Of a stretch of 64,000 nucleotides of DNA, positions 36,215 to 46,700 are shown one piece after another. A program made the position numbers and the translations under genes. The stretch is from Muribaculaceae bacterium. GTDB lineage: Bacteria > Bacteroidota > Bacteroidia > Bacteroidales > Muribaculaceae. Every line of letters begins with the position of its first letter. Within the stretch, counting starts at the first letter, position 1. The stretch is taken from contig JAFLTY010000002.1 in assembly GCA_022509065.1 (NCBI GenBank), forward strand, positions 1-64,000, written 5' to 3'. Under the pieces are notes generated by a model that worked only from the letters and a program-made list of their open reading frames with translations, had not been told where the DNA came from and did no database searches.

Positions 36215-36387
36215 ACCGAGCCAGAAAAAATCCTTACCTGGAGAGTAACGGGAGAGACAAACTGAATAGAATGGCAGTCAAGGATTCGTAGAAACCGGAG
36301 ATTGAAATCACTTTATAAATGGTTGTATTCGACCCAACATGAAGCTGTGATACACATATTTTTTAACTGCAGATGACTATAAAAAGC

Positions 36388-36418
36388 AAAGAAAGGGCAT
36401 GATAAATGCCCTTTCTTT
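36388..36418 (-). terminator. Terminator of the secreted-protein gene
   Basis: A perfect 13-bp stem (AAAGAAAGGGCAT and its complement) with a 5-base loop, followed on the minus strand by GCTTTTT, 27 bp after the stop at 36445. Confidence 0.8.
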
Positions 36419-36444
36419 ACGGTTATTAATTGACTTATATATGG

Positions 36445-37770
36445 TTAGCGTACAATTAGTTTCGATACATTGTTACCCTGTTTTTTGATAACCAGTTGTC
36501 CCGATTCGGGGTTTTCCAAACGGACTCCCTGCATGTTGTAATATTCGACCTTTGATGTAATGTCGTTATTTGCGACAATGCTTTGAATGCCATCTTGTTG
36601 AGCGTAAGGGATAATTAACTCACTGTCGTAATCGCTACCGAACGAAGCATCGCCAGCTACTTCATCGACCATAGCAACACTATAAGCCGGTATTACAATA
36701 GTCACCGTACCGTCGGCATCTGTTGTCAAGACACCGCAGTCTGAGGGGTCGTAGCCCTTGCTGAGGTCGGTATTGGCATAGTAATGCCACCACCATCCGT
36801 AGTTGTAATAAGTAAAGGTGGTTTCGTAGTATCCGTCATAGTATATTTGGGTAAGTATTCCGATTGGTTGACGCTCAAGCAAAACGTTTTTGGGGTTAGA
36901 AGCATCAATAATCATATCAGGGGAAGGACCGTCGGGAATGCCACTCATCCCTTTTTCACGACCATCTTGATAAGTACATTTAAATGCATCTATGACCTTG
37001 TATACATGTTCGAATTTAGGATGACGATATATTTCTACGTCAACAAATTTCTGATTATCTACGCCAAAGTAGAAGTTATAAGCGATATTCTCGCGGAATT
37101 GGCCTATGTTGTAATATTGCCAATCAATGGGACGTGTCAGATTGGCGCCATATATCCTATAACCGGCAGCGTAACCAAGAGCTTGGGTTTCACCGGCTTC
37201 GTCATCATACACCCCCCATACGAGTCCTTGGCCACCGTTTATATTGACGCCTTGACGAACTTCGTAGTACGGCAGCGAGAAAGGTACTTCATCACTCCCA
37301 ACCAGAGTTTCCATAAAAACATAATGATCGCCGTCAGAGAAAGTGTACTTGCCTAAACCGATGCGGTTAAATTCGAATGCATTAGTCGTCGGATTATATT
37401 TGGCTATCATAGGAAACATTTCGCCTGTTGGGTCTTCAAAAACAACTGTGTTGTCTTCTTTGAAAGTGGCATTAAAATAATACAAATCGGAGAGACCTGT
37501 TGCATTAGTAAGAATACGGTCGGAAAGAGTAAATACCCATTCACCTTCAAATTCGGATTTATCGAATGCCATAGTATTGACGGGTGCGCCCATTAAAGCG
37601 GGATTTTTGGTATCATTCTTGAAATCCACTGTTTTGGCTCCTTCCGGAAGCTGTACTACGGTACTTTGCGTACCATTAGTAACCGAAGGATTGATTTGAT
37701 GAATTACAGGTAAAGCAAAGCCGGATAAGGCTGCCAAAGCAGCGATAGGTAGAGTGTAAAATTTTTTCAT
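36445..37770 (-). CDS. Secreted protein with type IX-like C-terminal sorting domain
   Basis: A 441-residue protein with an N-terminal signal peptide (MKKFYTLPIAALAALSGFAL). Its C-terminus (VEYYNMQGVRLENPESGQLV...VSKLIVR) matches the T9SS type A pattern of many Bacteroidetes surface proteins. The body is beta-rich and aromatic, with YYETTFTYYNYGWWWHYYAN near residue 320, and I do not recognise a catalytic domain. It has its own consensus promoter and terminator, so it is expressed alone. It is likely exported to the cell surface or medium; the role is unknown. Confidence 0.75.
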   Translation of the reverse strand: MKKFYTLPIAALAALSGFALPVIHQINPSVTNGTQSTVVQLPEGAKTVDFKNDTKNPALMGAPVNTMAFDKSEFEGEWVFTLSDRILTNATGLSDLYYFNATFKEDNTVVFEDPTGEMFPMIAKYNPTTNAFEFNRIGLGKYTFSDGDHYVFMETLVGSDEVPFSLPYYEVRQGVNINGGQGLVWGVYDDEAGETQALGYAAGYRIYGANLTRPIDWQYYNIGQFRENIAYNFYFGVDNQKFVDVEIYRHPKFEHVYKVIDAFKCTYQDGREKGMSGIPDGPSPDMIIDASNPKNVLLERQPIGILTQIYYDGYYETTFTYYNYGWWWHYYANTDLSKGYDPSDCGVLTTDADGTVTIVIPAYSVAMVDEVAGDASFGSDYDSELIIPYAQQDGIQSIVANNDITSKVEYYNMQGVRLENPESGQLVIKKQGNNVSKLIVR

Positions 37771-37808
37771 AAAAATAAATTAATTGATGTCGTTTTAAAT
37801 ATCCATTA

Positions 37809-37839
37809 CAAAATTAAACATTATTTTCAAAAAAACAAA
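37809..37839 (-). promoter_or_regulatory. Promoter of the secreted-protein gene
   Basis: Minus strand: TTTG (37839-37836), 19 bases, TAATTTTG (37816-37809), about 39 bases before the start codon. Full consensus match. Confidence 0.6.
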
Positions 37840-37891
37840 CCATAGTTGTAATAGGATACCTTTTACTCGACTCTGTTGAGCAAATAAACTT

Positions 37892-37926
37892 AGAGCCGAT
37901 TCAACATTTATTGTCGAACCGGCTCT
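37892..37926. repeat. Dispersed palindromic element, copy 3
   Basis: AGAGCCGATTCAACATTTAT and TGTCGAACCGGCTCT form an imperfect stem. Minus-strand flanks resemble copy 1 on one side and copy 2 on the other. It lies about 110 bp after the end of the metal-efflux operon and may act as its terminator. Confidence 0.6.
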
Positions 37927-38037
37927 TAAATGTGCATATGACATCTTTCAAGTTTGAGTCACTTGCAAAGACTATTTCTTAGACGTTGTAAAAGCTTTTG
38001 CTAGAAGTTAAAGACGAAGAATTATATGAATAACGCT

Positions 38038-39213
38038 CTAAAGCTCGAAGCGGTTAAGAGAGGCGTTCAATAAGGCATATTTCTCTTCAATGTCTGTAAT
38101 GCTGAGGAATATATTTATATAATAGGATTTCTCGCGTATATAATCCAACAGACTGAGTTCACCACCTTCCAATGCGTCTTTCAGAAAATTCCAGTATCTG
38201 TTTACTACGCCTTCGGCTTGATGCTGGCCTATATTGTCGCGAAGTATAGTTGCAGCCTTGTATTCATTGTCAATGCGAGCCATGGACACGCGTTTACTCA
38301 ACAAAGAGCTTATTTCTGCTGTCTCCAGGTTGAATTGGGCTGCTTGACGATAAGTCTTCAGCCCATAGGTCGGTAAACTGATAGAAATGCCGAAACCGTT
38401 GAAATGGTCGTTTTCTTCTTTCTCGTGCCGATAACCTATACCGAAAGAAGGCAAATTTGCCATTTTAGACTGTTCAATTTCAAGTAAAGCTGCATTACGG
38501 GTCGCTTCCATCGCAAGCAGGGTGGGATCTTCCTCCAATTGGGCGATGTAGTATTCGCGTTGATGTAATGCCGGTAATACGGGGAGTTCGAATTTTTCTT
38601 CAGCGAAGTCCAATTCTCCACCGGCAAGTTCGGTCAGTTTTGCGATGTCTTCGTTTAGATTATTGACATAATCGGTCAATTGTATTCTGAGTTGAATCAA
38701 TTCGATTTCAACCTTAGTTTCGTCCAGAATAGTGACATTTCCGGCTTCAAGGGCTTCTTTCATCTGCTCGTGAAGTTGGGTATAGTCGTCTAACATGTTT
38801 TGGACAAAGTCAATGCGTTTTTGGTCATACGCGATACTGATAGTCAGTTGGAATGCTTGAAGTTTAAGTTCGTTGATCGTGGACAACAGCCGCAGGTCAT
38901 TGCTTAAGTTTTTGGCGTCATTCACTTTTTTTCTTGCCGAATACAATCCGGGCCAGTCAAAATTCTGTGTCACGCTAAGTGACCATTTCGTCATTCCATC
39001 GTGACTCCACAAATGATCGAAATCTATTTCGGGTCCGGGGAGCCAGTTTTGGGAACGATTAGCGTAGTGTTCTGCGAGGTTTTGGTTTTTATATACCTTT
39101 ATAAGAGCACCGTTGACAACTTTGTCTATTATTTGTTCGGTTGTCAGGGCGTTGGCCGGCAAACCAATACTGATGCATGTCGCTATTATCGTTATTATTT
39201 TATTTAAAGTCAT
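38038..39213 (-). CDS. TolC-type outer-membrane factor of metal efflux system
   Basis: A 391-residue outer-membrane factor with signal peptide (ending GLPANA). Long helices contain repeated TolC/CzcC features: LKLQAFQLTISIAYDQKRIDFVQNMLDDY and SLLSKRVSMARIDNEYKAATILRD. It forms the exit duct for the RND pump encoded immediately upstream; the start overlaps the pump stop by four bases. It lacks the size of full TolC proteins, as usual in Bacteroidetes CzcC-like factors. Confidence 0.85.
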   Translation of the reverse strand: MTLNKIITIIATCISIGLPANALTTEQIIDKVVNGALIKVYKNQNLAEHYANRSQNWLPGPEIDFDHLWSHDGMTKWSLSVTQNFDWPGLYSARKKVNDAKNLSNDLRLLSTINELKLQAFQLTISIAYDQKRIDFVQNMLDDYTQLHEQMKEALEAGNVTILDETKVEIELIQLRIQLTDYVNNLNEDIAKLTELAGGELDFAEEKFELPVLPALHQREYYIAQLEEDPTLLAMEATRNAALLEIEQSKMANLPSFGIGYRHEKEENDHFNGFGISISLPTYGLKTYRQAAQFNLETAEISSLLSKRVSMARIDNEYKAATILRDNIGQHQAEGVVNRYWNFLKDALEGGELSLLDYIREKSYYINIFLSITDIEEKYALLNASLNRFEL

Positions 39214-42200
39214 TGGTTGTTGGAGTCTTCTTTTCGATTCATTAAAAAATAGATGGTCGGAACGACAAATACATTGAGTAGTGTGGATGAGATAAGGCCT
39301 CCTAAGATTACGACTGCAAGCGGAGACTGGATCTCGTTACCCGGTTTGTTGCCGGCCACAGCCAGTGGTATGAGAGCCAACGCCGAGGTAAGAGCTGTCA
39401 TAACAATAGGCAAGAGGCGGTCTACAGAACCCGTGTAAATACGTTGCATCAACGGAATGCCTTCCTCTTTCAGCCCGTTGAACCTCGACATTAATAACAT
39501 TCCGTTGCGTGTCGAGATGCCAAGCAAAGATATGAAACCGATAATCGCCGGTATATTAAGTTCGGCTCCGGTAAACACGAGGATGAGAACTCCACCTATC
39601 ATTGCCAGCGGCATATTTATAAGGATAAGTAAAGACTGTGAGGCGCTTTTGAAATCATGATACAGTAGCATGAATATTACAAGCAAAGCACCCAACGAAG
39701 CCCATGCCAATGTACGCGTGGCGGCAGCTTCGCTTTCAAACTGTCCTCCATAGCTAACATAATAGCCTTCGGGCAATTTTATCTCTTCCTCTATTTTGGT
39801 GCGTATTTCGTTGACTGTGCTTCGCAGGTCTCTTTCCTGCACATTAGCCGATATTACTATTCTTCGTTTTATATTTTCGCGATTGACAGTATTAGGTCCA
39901 GTCGTCGAGGATATTGTGGCCAACTGCTCGAGAGGAACTGCTCCGCTGTTAGTGTCTATGAGTATGTCTTTTAGTGCATCGATAGTGCTTCTGGTGTCGG
40001 GCTTGTAGATTACTACGACGTCAAAAGGAATACCACCCTCATAAACCTGCGACACTTCTACCCCAGACAGAGCGGTTTCGAGTGCTTGGTGGAAAGTAGG
40101 CAGTGTAACACCATACCTTGCAAGCATCTCACGGCGTGGTTTAATGGAAATTTCGGGTCGCATAATCTGCTGTTCAATGTTGACATCGACTACACCGTCA
40201 ACCTCCTGCGCTACTTGTTTTATATTGTTGCCTATCGTGTACAACCGGGTCAAGTCATCTCCGAAGAGTTTGATGGCTATTTGAGCCTCAGTACCGGAAA
40301 GCATGGCATCTATACGATGCGATATAGGTTGTCCTATCTCTATATTCGTTCCCGGTATTTCACTAAGCTTGTCTCGCAAATCGCGTACCATCTCGTTGCG
40401 TGTGCGTCCTGCGTCGAGGGTGTAAGGCGCTTCTATCTCGCTGACATTCGATCCGAAAGAGTGCTCTGCCAGTTCGGCGCGTCCTGTCTTGCGTGCTGTC
40501 GTTTTTATCTCAGGCATAGACAGGAGTATTTCTTCAGCAAGACGACCAACTTTGTCGCTTTCTTCAAGCGAAATGCCGGGCAATGTCGAAACATTGACTG
40601 TAAGAGACCCTTCGTTGAAAGGAGGCAGGAACGACCTTCCAAGCATGGCGAAAAGTACGCAACATATTACAAATATCGCTCCGACAGTTATGAGCATAGC
40701 TCGTCGATAACGGATAGCAACGCGCAGAAGTTTCTCATAACAGCCCTTCATCTTGCGAGTCAGATAAGGTTCGCGGCTCAATTCCTTATTTTCTTTGCCG
40801 GTGCCCAAAAGCAATGAACAAAGAACCGGGGTAAGTGTAAGTGCAACTATTGTCGAAGCAATGAGTGCTACGATAAACGATACTCCGAGTGGTATTAACA
40901 TCCGACCTTCAACGCCGCTGAGAAAGAATAGCGGAACAAAAGCAGCTATGATAATCAAAGAAGAGTTAAAAATTGGCATACGCACTTCGGCGGACGCTTG
41001 GTACACAACTCTCAAAACGGGCTGTCTTTCGTCGGGTGGGAGCAAGCGGTTTTGACGCAAACGTTTATATACATTCTCCACATCGACAATGGCGTCGTCC
41101 ACAAGGCTGCCAATGGCTATCGCTATGCCACCCAGACTCATAGTGTTTAGCGTATAACCCATCAGATGAAGAATGATGACAGTGACGATGATTGACAAAG
41201 GCAGAACAACTGCCGATATTACAGTGGTACGCACGTTCATCAAGAAGACGAAAAGGACGAGTATCACGAACAACGCCCCTTCTAAAAGCGACTCTTGTAG
41301 GTTCGATATCGAATTCTCAATAAAATCAGCTTGCCGGAAAATTTCTGTATTGACATTCACATCGGGAGGTAACGTTGTTTTTATGTCATCAAGTTGCGCC
41401 AGTATATCGTCAGTAAGTTGAGTAGTGGCAGTCCCCGGCTGCTTAGTGACCGTAACGAGTACGGCAGGCCTGCCGTTTACTGACCCTTTGCCTAAAGTGG
41501 GACTTTCAGGAGCCACAGTTATAGTGGCGATATCGCCTAAAGTTACCTGTCCGCTTTGGTCGCTTCGCACTACCGCGAGTGACAAATCGTCCAATGACGA
41601 CGTATTGACATCACCTTTTATAACATATTCGTTACCCCAGTCATAGATAAGGGATCCACGAGCGTTGTCATTCAGCCCGGATGTCGCACCTATAACTTCG
41701 TCAACGGTCACTCCATAGGCTTTCATCAATTCTGGGTCGAGTTGTATCTGATATTGTTTGACATCACCTCCAAGTACACTCACTTGCGCCACGCCGCCAA
41801 GTCCAAGCAGACGTGGAGATATGACTTTGTCAGCAATTGTACGAAGTTCCATCAAGTCGGTAGAGTCAGCGCTTAGACCAATAATAAGCATCTCACCCAA
41901 AATAGACGATTGCGGTCCCATAACAGGTGTCTCAACTCCCGGCGGCAATTTCTCCGAAACTGCACCAAGACGCTCAGAAACTATCTGGCGAGCTTCCATA
42001 ACATCGGTAATCCAGTCAAATTCGATGTCGACGATAGAAAAGCCGGTATTAGATGTCGAGCGCACCCTACGTACTCCAGAGGCTCCGTTTACAGCAGTTT
42101 CAATAGGGTAAGTTACAAGTTTTTCAACTTCCTCGGGCGCCATCCCGGGAGCTTCCGTCATGACAACCACTGTAGGTGCGTTGAGGTCCGGAAAAATATC

Positions 42201-42308
42201 TATTTCGCTATGAACGAGGGTCACCGTGCCGGCGATAAGCACCAAAGCGGTGACTATAAGAATCGTCAACCGATTGTTAAGCGAAAAGTTTATTATCTTG
42301 TTAAGCAT
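39210..42308 (-). CDS. CusA/CzcA family heavy-metal RND efflux pump
   Basis: A 1032-residue inner-membrane proton-driven pump with twelve membrane helices and two large periplasmic loops. Heavy-metal RND features are visible: the start MLNKIINFSLNNRLTILIVTALVLIAGT, the helix-4 charged motif GSLVDDAIVDVENVYKRL (about residues 404-421), and the C-terminal repeat ending LLNVFVVPTIYFLMNRKE. Metal specificity cannot be read with confidence. It sits between the adaptor and outer-membrane factor genes, giving a complete tripartite system. Confidence 0.92.
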   Translation of the reverse strand: MLNKIINFSLNNRLTILIVTALVLIAGTVTLVHSEIDIFPDLNAPTVVVMTEAPGMAPEEVEKLVTYPIETAVNGASGVRRVRSTSNTGFSIVDIEFDWITDVMEARQIVSERLGAVSEKLPPGVETPVMGPQSSILGEMLIIGLSADSTDLMELRTIADKVISPRLLGLGGVAQVSVLGGDVKQYQIQLDPELMKAYGVTVDEVIGATSGLNDNARGSLIYDWGNEYVIKGDVNTSSLDDLSLAVVRSDQSGQVTLGDIATITVAPESPTLGKGSVNGRPAVLVTVTKQPGTATTQLTDDILAQLDDIKTTLPPDVNVNTEIFRQADFIENSISNLQESLLEGALFVILVLFVFLMNVRTTVISAVVLPLSIIVTVIILHLMGYTLNTMSLGGIAIAIGSLVDDAIVDVENVYKRLRQNRLLPPDERQPVLRVVYQASAEVRMPIFNSSLIIIAAFVPLFFLSGVEGRMLIPLGVSFIVALIASTIVALTLTPVLCSLLLGTGKENKELSREPYLTRKMKGCYEKLLRVAIRYRRAMLITVGAIFVICCVLFAMLGRSFLPPFNEGSLTVNVSTLPGISLEESDKVGRLAEEILLSMPEIKTTARKTGRAELAEHSFGSNVSEIEAPYTLDAGRTRNEMVRDLRDKLSEIPGTNIEIGQPISHRIDAMLSGTEAQIAIKLFGDDLTRLYTIGNNIKQVAQEVDGVVDVNIEQQIMRPEISIKPRREMLARYGVTLPTFHQALETALSGVEVSQVYEGGIPFDVVVIYKPDTRSTIDALKDILIDTNSGAVPLEQLATISSTTGPNTVNRENIKRRIVISANVQERDLRSTVNEIRTKIEEEIKLPEGYYVSYGGQFESEAAATRTLAWASLGALLVIFMLLYHDFKSASQSLLILINMPLAMIGGVLILVFTGAELNIPAIIGFISLLGISTRNGMLLMSRFNGLKEEGIPLMQRIYTGSVDRLLPIVMTALTSALALIPLAVAGNKPGNEIQSPLAVVILGGLISSTLLNVFVVPTIYFLMNRKEDSNNQ

Positions 42309-42333
42309 CTTTTAAGACCTTGCAGAATGTGGG

Positions 42334-43542
42334 TTAATGCGAATGAGTGTGTCCCTCGGGTACTGCGCCCGATGTCTCGGCCAATCTAAGAGCCGAAACT
42401 CCCTCGGTAACTATGACGTCACCCTCGTGTAGTCCTTTCTTTATCTCGACAGTAGATCCATTACGTACCCCCAAAGTGACCGGTGATTTGATATAACCTT
42501 CTTCATCGACTTTAACGAATACGAAGTGCTTGCCTTGCTGTTCAGTAATAGCAGTCAACGGTATTGAAATAACGTTTGAACGCTCAGCGCCAATCAAATA
42601 AGCTTCCACAACCGAGCCTGCAATCAAGCTGCCATCGTTGTTGAAAGTGAAAGAAACGGGTACATACCCCGGTTTGGTACTAATCGGGGTTGCTGATGAC
42701 ACTTTTCGAGCTCCAAGTGTCGCAAGATCTGTAATTGTTTGACCATTATCTGTAACAATACGTGCCGAGTTGAAAGTGGGAATAAGCCGAGCGTGACGCT
42801 GAGGAACGTCTGCTGTCAATGAAAGTGTTTCTCCATCTGTGATGTCTGCAATGACATTTCCTACATCTACATACTGTCCTTCTGTAACGGTCAATGCAGT
42901 TATTATTCCACTTATCGGAGCTGTGACTGCGCCGCTGGAAGCTGCCGGGCTGTAACGTGCTTTGGCGAGCTCATAAGCGGTGACAGCCGCGTTGTATTTA
43001 TCAGCGGTGATTAGTCTTTTCTCATATAGGGGGGTCAGACGGTCAAGTTCACGTTTGGCACTGTTGAGTTCTGCTAAAGCCGCAGCATTACTGTCACCGC
43101 CGCTTACTGTCCGGGTATCTATATGTCCTAATGTCTGGCCGCGTTTCACATGGCTTCCTACATTGATGCCTTTCGAGAAAACAAATATACCAGAAGTCGA
43201 AGCTGAAGCCGATGCCGTAGATGATGGTGAGGGATTAATCCGGGCACTTACTCTCAGAGCGTCGGCAAAAGGTCCGGTGTGAACTTCGGATGTAACAACG
43301 CCCATGCGAGAGGCTTGTTCCGGCTCAAGAATTATCTCGTTGCCGTTGCCATGGTCATGACCTTCGTGATCTTTATGGCTGTGTTCTCCATCGTGATTAT
43401 GAACATGATTGGTAGTGTTATGGTTGTGTTCATGCGAATGATCGTGAGCAAGTTCGTTTTTTTCTTGACTACAACCGGAAACTGTCACATTCATCATGAA
43501 CAAATAAAAACCCGCAAATGCTAAATGCCAAAATTTTTGCAT
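42334..43542 (-). CDS. Periplasmic adaptor of RND metal efflux, histidine-rich
   Basis: A 402-residue membrane-fusion lipoprotein (lipobox VSGC, Cys24). Residues about 33-70 hold 13 histidines in HDH/HEH/HSH patterns, a likely metal-binding segment, and the C-terminus ends GHTHSH. The body has the usual order: lipoyl half-motif (GIFVFSKGINVGSHVKRGQTLGHIDT), helical hairpin, second half-motif (APISGIITALTVTEGQYVDVGN), then barrel. It links pump and outer-membrane factor. The His segment supports zinc, copper, nickel or cobalt handling. Confidence 0.9.
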   Translation of the reverse strand: MQKFWHLAFAGFYLFMMNVTVSGCSQEKNELAHDHSHEHNHNTTNHVHNHDGEHSHKDHEGHDHGNGNEIILEPEQASRMGVVTSEVHTGPFADALRVSARINPSPSSTASASASTSGIFVFSKGINVGSHVKRGQTLGHIDTRTVSGGDSNAAALAELNSAKRELDRLTPLYEKRLITADKYNAAVTAYELAKARYSPAASSGAVTAPISGIITALTVTEGQYVDVGNVIADITDGETLSLTADVPQRHARLIPTFNSARIVTDNGQTITDLATLGARKVSSATPISTKPGYVPVSFTFNNDGSLIAGSVVEAYLIGAERSNVISIPLTAITEQQGKHFVFVKVDEEGYIKSPVTLGVRNGSTVEIKKGLHEGDVIVTEGVSALRLAETSGAVPEGHTHSH

Positions 43543-43590
43543 AAAATAATTGAAAGTTGTGAATTCGATTATCTACCAAAACCATCTTTA

Positions 43591-43617
43591 AAACAATTGC
43601 CTACCTATCAATTGTTT
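43591..43617. promoter_or_regulatory. Inverted repeat upstream of the metal-efflux operon
   Basis: Perfect arms AAACAATTG and CAATTGTTT are separated by 9 bp, 49 bp in front of the adaptor start codon. The symmetry suggests a dimeric repressor or activator site for a metal sensor. No regulator gene adjoins it. A TAAATTTG box (43682-43675, minus) upstream could be the -7 element. Confidence 0.45.
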
Positions 43618-43705
43618 ACCATGAAAAGTAGGAGTTGGGGATAATGTAGATAGTCGTTAAGGTTAGTTATGCCACAAATTTAAGCATTATTATTGACATT
43701 TCCTC

Positions 43706-46700
43706 TTAGACAGGAGGCAAAAGTATGGCTGTATCAAGTACACTATATGCTTCTTCCATAGTATGTACGTCCGAAATAACAAAAGAGGGTCGGCCATTCT
43801 GCTCGCGTATCTTTGACCGGCGACTGTTGAGCTGAAGGTAATGCAACAATCGTCCGAACATGGGTGATTGATAATAAGCTTTGTTCGAGGTGTCAACAAA
43901 GTAGATATACATCAGGCCGTTCTTTAGGTTTATTTTCTCTATGCCGAAACGTCGAGCCAGTCTTCGTAACCTGGGAACATACAATAACTGGCGCGTAACT
44001 TCCGGAATTGGACCGAAACGGTCTACAAGCCGCTGTTCGAAAGCTTTTAGATCTTCGCTCTGCTCAATGGAGTCTAACTCACGGTATAGGTTGATACGCT
44101 CACTTTCCTGTGGAACATAATCAGCTGGTAAAAGAACTTCCATGTCAGACTCTATAACAGTATCTGCCACATATTCAGCATCACCTTCTTCGTTTAACAA
44201 TCCGGCACCACCTTTCGCCGTCTCAGTGTCGGCAAATTCCTGGGTGTTAAGTTCAAGCATCGCTTCGCGTAGTATTTTCTGATATGTCTCGTAACCTAAA
44301 TCGGCTATAAAACCGCTCTGTTCGGCTCCAAGCAGGTTGCCGGCACCACGAATGTCAAGGTCTTGCATGGCGATGTGGATTCCGCTTCCCAAGTCGCTGA
44401 AGGCTTCTATAGCCTGTAACCGGCGTCTCGCAACGGGTGTCATTGCCTCGTCGGGTGGCACCATAAGATATGCGAAGGCTTTGCGTGACGAGCGTCCCAC
44501 ACGGCCTCTAAGTTGATGAAGTTCGCTCAATCCGAAGTGATGCGCGTTATTGACAATTATGGTATTGACATTAGGCATATCGATGCCACTTTCGACTATC
44601 GTGGTGGCAAGCAGTATGTCGTAGTCATGGTTGGTAAAGTCCAGTATAGCCTTCTCAAGGTCTTCAGGTGGCATCTGTCCGTGAGCGACAACTATGCGTG
44701 CATCGGGTACAAGCTGTTGCACCTTGTCTTTCAGCCTGTATAAACCTTCTATACGGTCGTTGACGATGAATATTTGGCCATTACGGGACAACTCGAAGTT
44801 GGTTGCCTCCAAAAGTATTTCGTCACTGAGAGTCGATACAGTTGTCAGTATTGGATAGCGGTTAGCCGGCGGAGTGTTTAACGAAGACAAGTCGCGTGCG
44901 CCCATTAATGAGAACTGAAGTGTGCGGGGTATGGGCGTTGCGCTCATCGTCAGGGTATCGACGTTGGTTTTAAGTTGTTTCAGCTTTTCTTTGACAGCCA
45001 CTCCGAATTTTTGTTCCTCGTCCACGACAAGAAGACCGAGGTCTTTAAATTTGACCGATTTTGAAATGAGCTTGTGAGTGCCTATTATGATGTCTATCTT
45101 ACCTTCCTGTAGGTCAGCGAGGATCTGGCGTGTCTGAGATGGCGTGCGTGCTCGCGACAGATATTCTACTCTGACCGGGAAATTAGCAAGGCGTTCTTTG
45201 AAAGTGTTGAAATGTTGATATGCCAGTACTGTTGTGGGAACAAGGACTGCTGTCTGTTTCCCATCCGTAGCAGCTTTGAACGCGGCGCGTATTGCGATTT
45301 CAGTCTTACCGAAACCCACATCGCCGCATATCAAACGATCCATGGGTTTATCAGATTCCATGTCAGCTTTCACTGCTCGCGTTGCGGTGAGCTGGTCGGG
45401 AGTGTCTTCATATATGAACGAAGCTTCGAGTTCGTGCTGAAGATAAGAATCAGGTGAAAATGCAAACCCTTTTTGTTCCTTGCGAGTGGCATATAATCGA
45501 ATAAGATCGCGAGCAATGTCCTTGAGCTTGCTCTTGGTGCGATCTTTCAGTTTGTTCCACGCTCCTGAACCGAGTTTATTGATTCGTGGTGGTACGCCTT
45601 CCTTCCCTCGGTACTTCGATAGTTTATGAAGTGCATGGATTGACACGAACACTATATCATCGTTCTGATAGATAAGCTTAATCATTTCCTGAGTGTGCCC
45701 GTTGACATTAGTCCGCAACAAACCGCCGAACTTACCAACGCCATGATCAATGTGCACTACATAGTCGCCTACCTCAATAGCGGCGAGTTCCTTCAGCGAC
45801 AAAGCAAGTTTACCGGTACGAGCCCGGTCACTCCGAAGGGTATATTTATGGAATCGATCGAAAATCTGGTGGTCGGTAAAAACGCAGCATTTGGTGGCGT
45901 GATTGACAAACCCTTCATGAAGAGTCGAATGTATCGGAATGAAAGAAATGTTGTCGCCGCGGTCTTCGAATATAGCGCGAAGTCTGTCGAACTGTTTGGG
46001 CTGGTCGCTTAAAATATACAGTTTATAGCCTTCCGAAAGCAAGCGTTTGAAGTTGTCAGCGATAAGTTCGAAGTTCTTGTGATAGATGCCTTGTGGCGAA
46101 CAGGCAAGATTCAAAGAGTTTTTAATTTTAGAGGAAATCTCGGCTCCCGAAAATGTAAGGCGCCTCATGCGGGCATATACGTCTGCGAAGGCTTCCGTGT
46201 CTACTATGTCCTTCACAGCATCCGCAGAACCTCCGTCCGTACCTTCGGAGGCGTGGACTGCATTAACAGCAAAGCCTTCGGCTGCAACATTGCGTACACG
46301 AGCCACGGGATCTGTTCCTGACGAAACGATTAACAACGTCTTTTCAGACACGAAATCCAAAAGCGAAAGGCCTTTATCACTGTCGTTCTTGACATCGGCA
46401 ATAATGGAGACATTATCGAGACGAGTTTCAGACAGTTGAGTCTCTATATTAAAGGTGCGGATTGATTCTACTTCATCACCAAAAAGGTCTATTCGGCAAG
46501 GTAATTCAGAAGCATATCCGAAAATGTCGAGAATAGAACCTCGAATCGCAAATTGCCCCGGTTCGTAAACATAATCGACACGCACAAAACCGTTGTCTAT
46601 CAGCCATTTTTCGGTTTGCGTCAAATCGAGCGTGCAATTGACGGCAACATTAAGAGTATGTGTCTGTAGATCATCGCGGCTGGCAACTCTTTCGGCTAAT

